From Streptomyces sp. T12 (GTDB taxonomy: Bacteria; Actinomycetota; Actinomycetes; Streptomycetales; Streptomycetaceae): 64,000 bases of DNA. The DNA lies in the NCBI RefSeq assembly GCF_028736035.1, contig NZ_CP117866.1, positions 806,001 to 870,000 of the forward strand. Direction: 5' to 3'. Within the stretch, counting starts at the first letter, position 1, and the number at the start of each line of letters is the position of its first letter. The notes beneath the pieces were generated by a model. It ran no database searches. It was given only the letters and a program-made list of their open reading frames with translations, and had not been told where the DNA came from. A program made the position numbers and the translations under genes. Of the stretch, positions 44,000-50,801 are shown one piece after another.

Positions 44000-44320
44000 T
44001 CAGCGCTTCTTTCCGTGGGGGGCGTTGTTCACGGCCCGGTCCGTTTCGCGGTTGATGGCCGTACCGACGGTGTCCAGGGCCCGGTCCACGCTGATCCCGG
44101 CGACCTTGGTCTGACCGCCCGTGTTGAGGCCGCCGAGCTTGCTCTGGCCACCCATGTCCAGGCCGCCGACCTTGGGCGCACCGCCGGTGTCGGGCAGCCC
44201 GGCGGCAGGGGACCCGGTGCCGGGGGCACCCGAGAGCTCGGCCGAGTGGGAGGGAGTGACCGCCGCGACGACGAATCCGGTGGCGAGGGAGGCGATGGCC
44301 AGCATGCTGCGCTTCTTCAT
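44000..44320 (-). CDS. Small secreted protein with Gly-Gly repeats
   Basis: A 106-residue exported protein. The signal peptide (MKKRSMLAIASLATGFVVAA) ends near residue 27. The mature part has the repeated pattern KVGGLDMGGQSKLGGLNTGGQTKVAGI, three loose nine-residue units, then a helical tail rich in Asp, Arg and Asn. There are no Cys. No family is recognised; similar short proteins are common in Streptomyces. The ribosome site is weak. Confidence 0.65.
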   Translation of the reverse strand: MKKRSMLAIASLATGFVVAAVTPSHSAELSGAPGTGSPAAGLPDTGGAPKVGGLDMGGQSKLGGLNTGGQTKVAGISVDRALDTVGTAINRETDRAVNNAPHGKKR

Positions 44321-44351
44321 GGCCGGTTCAACTGCGAAACGGACCGTGGAG

Positions 44352-45359
44352 TCACGCCCCGCCTCCGGACAATCGGGACAGTGCGGGAGTCCCCGGCCCG
44401 GTCCGCCGCCGGTGGACCCGGCGCAGCCGCACGCGCTGCGCGAGATCGTCGGCCGCTTCCGGCCATCGGGCGTACTCGAAGCCGAACCCCTCGTCGAGCA
44501 GCCGGCCGGGGACGACACGTCGGCTCTTGAGCAGCAGCTCGGTGTCCGAGCGCAGCGCGAACGCGCCGATTTCCGCCATCCCTCGCGTGGCGGGCAGGCC
44601 CAGGGGGACGCCCCACGCGGAGCGAAGCGCCCGCATGAACGCCCGCTGCGGCAGCGGTTCGGGGGCGGCGAGGTTCACCGGCCCGGTGAGATCCTCCCGG
44701 TCGACCAGGAAGTCGACCGCGCGCACGAAGTCGCGGTCGTGGATCCAGGAGACGTACTGTGCGCCGCCCGCGACGGGGCCGCCGAGGCCGAGGCGCGCCA
44801 GCCCCAGCAGGACGTCGAACACGCCGCCGTGGTCGGGGCTCATCACCATGGCGGAGCGCAGGGCGACCTTCCGGGTGTGCGGGGTGTCGGCCTCCTCCTG
44901 CGCCCGCTCCCAGGCCCTGGCGATCTGCACGCTGTAGCCCCAGTAGTCCGGCACATCGGGCTCGCTGCCGCCGATGACGCCCGTCGCCTCGTCGTTGGGC
45001 GCGTCGAAGCGGTGGGCGTAGATGGTGGCCGTGCTCATCTGCAGCCAGACCCGGGGCGGCCGGGCGGCGCGCGAGATCGCCTCGCCCACGACCTCGGTGG
45101 AGCGCACCCGCGAATCCATCATCGCCTGGAGGTTGGGTGCGGTGTAGCGGCAGCTGACGCTGCGGCCGGCCAGGTTGATCACAATGTCGCTGCCGTCGAT
45201 CACGTCGGCCCATTGACCCAATGTCTCACCGTCCCATCGGACTTCCCCGTGCCGCGTGGGCCGTCTGGTCAGGACGACGACGTCGTGGCCCGCGGCGGTC
45301 AGCGCGCGGTTCAGGATGGTGCCCACCTGCCCGGTTCCCCCGGGGATCACTATCTTCAT
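44352..45359 (-). CDS. NAD-dependent epimerase (TIGR01777/SDR39U1-like)
   Basis: A 335-residue extended SDR. The N-terminal MKIVIPGGTGQVGTIL supplies the GxxGxxG nucleotide motif, and INLAGRSVSCRY, near residue 65, is typical of the TIGR01777 family. The C-terminal DUF1731 region carries NLAAPEPLPQRAFMRALR and the VPGRLLDEGFGFEY end. Physiological substrates are unknown. The ATG at 45359 starts at the first beta strand; an in-frame ATG four codons earlier is possible. A 14-bp palindrome lies about 40 bp upstream. Confidence 0.88.
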   Translation of the reverse strand: MKIVIPGGTGQVGTILNRALTAAGHDVVVLTRRPTRHGEVRWDGETLGQWADVIDGSDIVINLAGRSVSCRYTAPNLQAMMDSRVRSTEVVGEAISRAARPPRVWLQMSTATIYAHRFDAPNDEATGVIGGSEPDVPDYWGYSVQIARAWERAQEEADTPHTRKVALRSAMVMSPDHGGVFDVLLGLARLGLGGPVAGGAQYVSWIHDRDFVRAVDFLVDREDLTGPVNLAAPEPLPQRAFMRALRSAWGVPLGLPATRGMAEIGAFALRSDTELLLKSRRVVPGRLLDEGFGFEYARWPEAADDLAQRVRLRRVHRRRTGPGTPALSRLSGGGA

Positions 45360-45400
45360 CGACTCCCCCATCTCGTGTGAACACGACCCTACCCCAGATG

Positions 45401-45414
45401 TTGAACATGTTCAA
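45401..45414. promoter_or_regulatory. 14-bp perfect palindrome upstream of the epimerase
   Basis: TTGAACATGTTCAA is fully self-complementary and lies 42 bp before the epimerase ATG. It has the size and shape of a TetR- or PadR-type operator; the regulator is not in this window next to it. Confidence 0.6.
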
Positions 45415-45568
45415 AAAGCGGCTGTAGCCCTCCTAGTCCCTCAAGACCCCCCAGGACTCCGCACGCCGTCACTCGACTTCCCACACGGTCCGACAGCCCC
45501 TACCGTGAGCCCCGACATGACGCGTACATGCCGTCATCCCACCTTTGCTGGTTCGGAGGAACGTAACG

Positions 45569-47599
45569 ATGCGTCACCTTCACGCCCGCACAACCCGCAC
45601 AACCCGCACAACCCGCACAAGAGTGGTCGGAGCACTCGCCGCAGGTCTGCTGTGCACGGCGGGACTCGCCGTCCCCATGGCCACCGCGGCCCCCGTCGCG
45701 CCCGCCCTGGACGACGGTCTGGCCCCCACCCCGCCCATGGGCTTCAACAACTGGAACTCCACCCACTGCCGTGCCGAGTTCAACGAGGCCATGGTCAAGG
45801 CAATCGCGGACATCTTCGTCCAGAAGGGCCTCAGGGAGGCCGGATACCAGTACGTCAACCTCGACGACTGCTGGGCCCTGCCCTCCAGGGACGCGAACGG
45901 AAAGCTGGTGCCCGACCCGGTCCGCTTCCCGAACGGGATCAAGGCCGTCGCCGACTACGTCCACGCGAAGGGCCTCAAGTTCGGCATCTACACCAGCGCG
46001 GGCACGAAGACCTGCAACAGCGCCGGTTTCCCGGGCTCGCTCGGCCATGAGTACAGCGACGCCCAGCAGTTCGCGGACTGGGGCGTGGACTACCTCAAGT
46101 ACGACAACTGCAACAACCAGGGCGTGGACGCCAAGCTGCGCTACACGACCATGCGCGACGCCCTCGAAGCCACCGACCGGCCCATCGTGTACAGCATCTG
46201 CGAATGGGGCGAGAACAAGCCCTGGGAATGGGCGGCCGACGTCGGTCATCTGTGGCGCACGACCGGTGACATCAGCGACAACTGGGGCTCGATGCTGTCG
46301 ATCCTGAAGAAGAACCTGCCGCTCACGCCGTATGCGGGCCCCGGCCACTGGAACGACCCCGACATGCTGGAGGTCGGCAACGGCGGCATGACGGCCACCG
46401 AGTACCGCTCGCACTTCTCGATGTGGGCGATCATGGCCGCCCCGCTCCTCATCGGCTCCGACCTGCGCTCGGCTTCCGAGGAGACCTTGGACATCCTCGG
46501 CAACCGCGAGGTCATCGCGGTCGACCAGGACCCGCTGGGCAAGCAGGGCGCGGTGATCTCGTCGGAGGGCGGGCGCTGGGTCGTCGCCAAGGAGATGCGG
46601 GACGGCAGCCGCGCGGTGGCGCTCTTCAACGAGTCCGGCACCGCCCAGCGCATCACCACGACGGCCGCGGCGGCCGGCCTGCCCGCCGCCGACGCGTACA
46701 CGCTGCGCGACCTGTGGCAGCACAGGAGCTACAACACCGCGGGCACGATCTCCGCGACCGTCCCCGCCCACGGCACGTTCCTGGTACGCGTCTTTGCCGA
46801 CCCCGAGTGGGCCCAGCACCCGCCTGCCGTCGAACTCGGCCTGGACGGCAGCCCGTTGCTCGAGGCGGGCGGCTCGGCCGATCTGACGTCGACGGTCACC
46901 GACCTCGGGCGTACGACGGCCAAGCGGGTGTCCGTCACGCTGACCGGGCCCGAGGGGTGGGCCGTCCGAGCGACGTCACCGGCCGGCTCGCCGGCACTGC
47001 CGACCGGGCGCTCCCTGCGCACCAAGTGGGCGGTCACCGTGCCGCCGGGGGCGCCCACGGGCTCGTACGACCTCACCCTCAGGGCGAGTTACCGCTCCCC
47101 GACCGGCGTCCGCGTCGACAGCTCGCTGCCGCTGACCGCGACCGTGGTGGCGCCGCCGCCCTCGGGGTCGTCCGGGCTCGGTGACCTTCCCTGGCTGTCG
47201 GCCACCAACGGATGGGGGCCCGTCGAGCGCGACACGAGCAACGGGGAGAGCGCCGCGGGCGACGGGCATCCGATCACCATCGGCGGAGTGACGTACGGCA
47301 AGGGGCTCGGTGTCCACGCCGAGAGCACCGTCGCGTACTACACCGGCGGCGCGTGCGAAACGGTCACCGCGGACGTCGGCGTGGACGACGAGGAGGGCGC
47401 GGGCGGCACCGTCGCCTTCGAGATCTGGGCCGACGGCACCAGGGCCGCCTCGACCGGTGTCCTCACCAACGCGATGCCGGCCCAGCCGATCACGGCCGAC
47501 TTGACCGGCGCCCAGGTGGTACGGCTCGTCGTCACCGACGGCGGCGACGGCATCGACTCGGACCACGCGGACTGGGCGGAGGCGCGGGTGAGTTGCTGA
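45569..47599 (+). CDS. Secreted alpha-galactosidase, GH27, with NEW3 and NPCBM domains
   Basis: A 676-residue exported glycosidase. The signal peptide covers residues 1-41, with an Arg/Thr-rich n-region made of RTT repeats. The GH27 barrel (about 50-410) opens PTPPMGFNNWNSTHC. The nucleophile is Asp179 in YLKYDNCN, and the acid/base is expected at the second Asp of WNDPDMLEVGN (Asp265). A NEW3-type beta-sandwich follows (about 425-515), then an NPCBM-like sugar-binding domain (about 535-676; GKGLGVHAESTVAYY). It should release terminal alpha-galactose from galactosides or galactomannan outside the cell. GGAGG precedes the ATG. The ROK and LacI genes next door may act on the same sugar. Confidence 0.93.
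   Translation: MRHLHARTTRTTRTTRTRVVGALAAGLLCTAGLAVPMATAAPVAPALDDGLAPTPPMGFNNWNSTHCRAEFNEAMVKAIADIFVQKGLREAGYQYVNLDDCWALPSRDANGKLVPDPVRFPNGIKAVADYVHAKGLKFGIYTSAGTKTCNSAGFPGSLGHEYSDAQQFADWGVDYLKYDNCNNQGVDAKLRYTTMRDALEATDRPIVYSICEWGENKPWEWAADVGHLWRTTGDISDNWGSMLSILKKNLPLTPYAGPGHWNDPDMLEVGNGGMTATEYRSHFSMWAIMAAPLLIGSDLRSASEETLDILGNREVIAVDQDPLGKQGAVISSEGGRWVVAKEMRDGSRAVALFNESGTAQRITTTAAAAGLPAADAYTLRDLWQHRSYNTAGTISATVPAHGTFLVRVFADPEWAQHPPAVELGLDGSPLLEAGGSADLTSTVTDLGRTTAKRVSVTLTGPEGWAVRATSPAGSPALPTGRSLRTKWAVTVPPGAPTGSYDLTLRASYRSPTGVRVDSSLPLTATVVAPPPSGSSGLGDLPWLSATNGWGPVERDTSNGESAAGDGHPITIGGVTYGKGLGVHAESTVAYYTGGACETVTADVGVDDEEGAGGTVAFEIWADGTRAASTGVLTNAMPAQPITADLTGAQVVRLVVTDGGDGIDSDHADWAEARVSC
45585..45620 (+). 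repeat. Four perfect 9-bp repeats in the signal-peptide coding region
   Basis: The unit CCCGCACAA is repeated four times without mismatch inside codons for residues 6-18 of the alpha-galactosidase. Each unit adds one Thr-Arg-Thr step to the n-region, so copy-number change keeps the frame and alters only the positive charge. Confidence 0.9.
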
Positions 47600-47619
47600 G
47601 CCGCAGTTGCCGGACGGCT

Positions 47620-47660
47620 GAGCTGAGCGGCGGCCACCGGCCCCTGCGGCCGCTCAGCTC
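47620..47660. terminator. Hairpin terminator between convergent genes
   Basis: GAGCTGAGCGGC (47620-47631) pairs perfectly with GCCGCTCAGCTC (47649-47660), with further GGCC/GGCC pairing in the loop. It sits between the alpha-galactosidase and ROK stops and can serve both. Confidence 0.7.
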
Positions 47661-47769
47661 CCAGCTCCCAGCTCTCAGCTCCCCGCAGCCCACCTGATCC
47701 GATGTGCGGCCTCCCGGCCGCCCTCACCCCATTCCGCGGAGTGAACGTTCCTGCCCTACCCGCGCGCCC

Positions 47770-48723
47770 TCACACCCCCGCCGCGGCCGCCCCCGCCTTC
47801 CCGGCGAGGGCGGCCGCGGCGGCGCCCACCAGGCCGGCGTCCGTGCCCATCTGGGCCGGCGTGATCGTCAGGCGCTGGACGAAGGACAGGGTGGCGTAGT
47901 CGGTCAGCGCCTTGCGGAGCGGCGTGAAGAGGACGTCGCCCGCCTTGCCCACTCCCCCGCCGATCACGGCGATGTCGATCTCGACGAGCGTCGCGGTGGC
48001 CGCGATCCCGGCGGCCAGGGCTCGCGCGGCCCGCGCGAAGGAGGCCACGGCGACCGGGTCGCCGTCCCGCGCGGCGGCGGCCACTGCGGCGGCGGACGTG
48101 TCGCCGTCCGGGCCGGGCCGCCAGCCGTTCTCGAGTGCCCGCCGGGCGATGTTCGGGCCGCTGGCGATGCGCTCCACGCAGCCGCGGGAACCGCACGGGC
48201 ACGGGTCGCCGTCGAGGTCGACGCTGATGTGGCCGATGTGGCCGGCGTTGCCGGTCGGGCCGGGGTGCAGCCGGCCGTTCAGCACCAGGCCGCCGCCGAC
48301 ACCGGTGGAGACGACCATGCAGAGGGCGTTGTCGTGCCCCCGTGCCGCTCCCTGCCAGTGTTCGGCCGCCGTGATGGCCACGCCGTCGCCGATCAGCTCC
48401 ACGGGCAGACCGCCGGCCGCTTCCCGGACCCGCCGGACCAGCGGGTAGTCGCGCCAGCCGGGCACGTTCACCGGACTGACGGTGCCCGCGGAGGCGTCCA
48501 CCGGTCCCGCGCTGCCGATACCGAGGGCGGTCGCGCGCTCCCACAGCGGCGACGCGGTGAGCTCGCCGACGACCTCCTCGACGGCCCGCATCACCGTCTC
48601 GCCGTCCTCCCGCGCCGGCGTCGCGCGCTGGGCCCGGACCGCGATCGTGCCGTGGCCGTCCACCAGCGCTCCGGCGATCTTGGTGCCGCCGATGTCGAGC
48701 GCAGCCACGAGGTCGGTGTGCAT
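47770..48723 (-). CDS. ROK-family sugar kinase
   Basis: A 317-residue protein. The ATP-binding DIGGTKIAGALVD is at residues 10-22, STGVGGGLVLNGR near 132 is the phosphate 2 motif, and GHIGHISVD...CPCGSRGCVE near 155-172 is the ROK zinc motif (HxxxxH-type and CxCGxxGC). There is no N-terminal HTH, so it is an enzyme (glucokinase-like) rather than an NagC-type repressor. It faces the LacI gene across a 200-bp gap and ends tail-to-tail with alpha-galactosidase, so it probably phosphorylates the released hexose. Confidence 0.9.
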   Translation of the reverse strand: MHTDLVAALDIGGTKIAGALVDGHGTIAVRAQRATPAREDGETVMRAVEEVVGELTASPLWERATALGIGSAGPVDASAGTVSPVNVPGWRDYPLVRRVREAAGGLPVELIGDGVAITAAEHWQGAARGHDNALCMVVSTGVGGGLVLNGRLHPGPTGNAGHIGHISVDLDGDPCPCGSRGCVERIASGPNIARRALENGWRPGPDGDTSAAAVAAAARDGDPVAVASFARAARALAAGIAATATLVEIDIAVIGGGVGKAGDVLFTPLRKALTDYATLSFVQRLTITPAQMGTDAGLVGAAAAALAGKAGAAAAGV

Positions 48724-48733
48724 CAGTGTCAGT

Positions 48734-48769
48734 TCTCCCCGTCAACCATTCGGATCTCCCCGTCAACCA
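48734..48769 (-). promoter_or_regulatory. 21-bp-spaced direct repeat in the ROK leader
   Basis: TCTCCCCGTCAACCA occurs at 48734-48748 and 48755-48769, exactly 21 bp apart (two helical turns). On the coding strand each copy reads TGGTTGACGGGGAGA and contains both a TTGACG hexamer and a GGGGAGA; the proximal GGGGAGA is the likely ribosome site of the ROK gene. It may be a local duplication of a promoter/RBS piece. Confidence 0.55.
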
Positions 48770-48841
48770 CGGGAAATGGGCGAGCCGGTCTCACGGTGGG
48801 GGCGCAGGCCGGAGATTGCGGTGGACAGTGTCTCCCGGATC

Positions 48842-48867
48842 TGACAACGTTGTCCAGGCTCTATGCT
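48842..48867 (+). promoter_or_regulatory. LacI-type operator and promoter
   Basis: GACAACGTTGTC (48843-48854) is a perfect 12-bp palindrome with the central CG of LacI-family operators. It overlaps a possible -35 (CTGACA, 48841-48846) and is followed by a -10 TATGCT (48862-48867). The divergent LacI regulator most likely binds it, repressing its own gene and perhaps the ROK gene. Confidence 0.65.
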
Positions 48868-48937
48868 CGACGCCACATCCTCATACAAACCCATGGACCG
48901 ACGCATCCCCGTGGACGACAGGACAGGAATCCGCATC

Positions 48938-49999
48938 GTGCCCGAGACCATCCGCCGATCCGACCGCCACGAAGACGGCCTCTCCGGGTCCCGCTACGGC
49001 AATCGTCCGACCATGAAGGACGTAGCAGCGCGCGCCGGAGTCGGCCTGAAGACCGTCTCGCGGGTGGTCAACGGGGAGCCGGGCGTCACCCCGGAGACGG
49101 AGCGCCGCGTCCAGGAGGCCATCGACGCCCTGGGCTTCCGCCGCAACGACAGCGCGCGGGTGCTGCGCAAGGGCCGTACGGCGAGCGTCGGCCTGGTCCT
49201 GGAGGATCTCGCGGACCCCTTCTACGGCCCGCTCAGCCGGGCGGTCGAGGAGGTCGCCCGGGCGCACGGCGCGCTGCTCATCAACGGCTCCAGCGCCGAG
49301 GACCCGGACCGCGAGCAGGAGCTGGCGCTGGCGCTGTGCGCGCGGCGGGTGGACGGGCTGGTGATCATTCCCGCCGGTGACGACCACCGGTACCTGGAGC
49401 CCGAGCTGAAGGCGGGCGTCGCCACCGTGTTCGTCGACCGTCCCGCCGGGAAGATCGACGCCGACTGCGTCCTGTCCGACAACTACGGCGGCGCCCGCGA
49501 CGGCGTCGCCCACCTCATCGCCCACGGACACCGCCGGATCGGCTTCATCGGCGACATGCCCCGCATCCACACGGCCGCCGAGCGGCTGCGCGGCTATCGG
49601 GCCGCCATGGAGGACGCGGGCATACCGGTGGAGGACTCCTGGATGTCCTTGGGCGTCACCGACCCGGAGCGGGTGCGCCGGGCGGCCGAGGAGATGCTCA
49701 CCGGCCCCTCCCCCGTCACCGCGATCTTCGCGGGCAACAACCGGGTGACGGTCACCGTGATCCGGGTCCTGGCCGAGCAGGCCCGCCGCGTCGCCCTCGT
49801 CGGCTTCGACGACATCGAACTCGCCGACCTGCTGCAGCCGGGCGTCACCGTCGTCGCCCAGGACGCGGCGGCGATCGGCCGTACCGCCGCCGAGCGCCTG
49901 TTCCGGCAGCTGGACGGCACCCTGGTCGCCCCGGAACGCATCGAGCTGCCGACGCGGCTGATCACCCGCGGCTCGGGCGAGCTGCCGCCGGCGGACTGA
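48938..49999 (+). CDS. LacI-family transcriptional regulator
   Basis: A 353-residue repressor. The HTH is PTMKDVAARAGVGLKTVSRV, and the hinge helix is NDSARVLRKGRT. The rest is the periplasmic-binding-protein-like ligand domain (VGLVLEDLADPFYGPLSRAV through VVAQDAAAIGRTAAERL). GTG at 48938 is favoured, as AGGACAGGA lies upstream; ATG at 48893 is possible, while the ATG at 48863 lies inside the predicted -10. The ligand is probably a galactoside or related sugar, judging by the neighbouring GH27 and ROK genes (inference). Confidence 0.88.
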   Translation: MPETIRRSDRHEDGLSGSRYGNRPTMKDVAARAGVGLKTVSRVVNGEPGVTPETERRVQEAIDALGFRRNDSARVLRKGRTASVGLVLEDLADPFYGPLSRAVEEVARAHGALLINGSSAEDPDREQELALALCARRVDGLVIIPAGDDHRYLEPELKAGVATVFVDRPAGKIDADCVLSDNYGGARDGVAHLIAHGHRRIGFIGDMPRIHTAAERLRGYRAAMEDAGIPVEDSWMSLGVTDPERVRRAAEEMLTGPSPVTAIFAGNNRVTVTVIRVLAEQARRVALVGFDDIELADLLQPGVTVVAQDAAAIGRTAAERLFRQLDGTLVAPERIELPTRLITRGSGELPPAD

Positions 50000-50006
50000 G
50001 CGGCCC

Positions 50007-50801
50007 GTGGAGGACCGCACACTCGAGGCGCAGGGCCTGGCCGAGGCGCCGCGCGAGCATCCCCTGCTCTACCCGGGCGCGTGGCCCGAGGAGTCCGGCC
50101 TCCTCGACGGGAATCGACTGCTGCCCCTCGACCGCCTGGTGTACGACGACCGAGCGCCGGTTCTCGCGGTCGGCTCCAACGCCTGTCCGGGCCAGCTTCG
50201 GCACAAGATGGCCGAGTTCGGGATCACGGCTCCCATCCCGATGGTGAAGGCGCGGGTGACGGGCATCGGGGTCGGCGTCTCCGCGCATGTGAGCCGTATG
50301 GGATACGTGTCGGCCTCCCCCTTCGAGGCACCGGCCGTCGTACGGGAGTTGTTCCTCACCTGGCTCGATGCCGAGCAGCTCGCGGTGATCGACGCGAGTG
50401 AGGGAGTGCCCCTGCCGAACGGCAACTACCGCCGCGCCTGGCTGGCCGCGCCCGAGGTCCGGATCGTGCTGGCGGACGGCACGGCGCTCCCGGGTGCCTT
50501 CGCGTACGTCAACCGCCACGGGGTGCTGCACGACGGGAACGGCGCGCCTCGCACCCACCCGGGTCAGCGGACCCTGCTCACCGAACTTCTCGGGGCGTCG
50601 GCCCGTTTGAGAGAGCTGTTCGGTGCCACTCCCGAGGAGTTCGTCGCGCACGCACGTGCCGACGCGCTGTTGTGCGCGCGAGGCACCCGGCTGTTGGCGG
50701 AGGAGAGGCTGGTGACGGCCTCCGGCCTGGAGAAGTACGTACGGGTTCAGCAGACCGGGAGTCCGGGCACCGGCTCGTCGTTGTTGCCGCCCTCGATGTA
50801 G
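50007..50801 (+). CDS. Uncharacterised protein with GGCT-like GSN motif
   Basis: A 264-residue soluble protein. APVLAVGSNACPGQLRHKM near residue 50 resembles the GSN nucleotide/glutamate-site signature of gamma-glutamylcyclotransferase-like folds, and GAFAYVNRHGVLH lies near 165. I cannot assign a firm family. The GTG start is 7 bp after the LacI stop, so the two may be co-transcribed. The last 55 bp overlap the 3' end of the Ser/Thr kinase gene on the other strand, and the final residues (QQTGSPGTGSSLLPPSM) look like a low-complexity extension. Confidence 0.65.
   Translation: MEDRTLEAQGLAEAPREHPLLYPGAWPEESGLLDGNRLLPLDRLVYDDRAPVLAVGSNACPGQLRHKMAEFGITAPIPMVKARVTGIGVGVSAHVSRMGYVSASPFEAPAVVRELFLTWLDAEQLAVIDASEGVPLPNGNYRRAWLAAPEVRIVLADGTALPGAFAYVNRHGVLHDGNGAPRTHPGQRTLLTELLGASARLRELFGATPEEFVAHARADALLCARGTRLLAEERLVTASGLEKYVRVQQTGSPGTGSSLLPPSM

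Noticed and set aside
45517..45537. ATGACG-N9-CGTCAT inverted repeat before the alpha-galactosidase as an operator
   Set aside because: Arms are only 6 bp with an odd 9-bp spacer and no second copy; it may be chance.
48863..48893. ATG at 48863 as the LacI start
   Set aside because: It overlaps the TATGCT -10 hexamer; starts at 48893 or 48938 fit better, the latter with a ribosome site.
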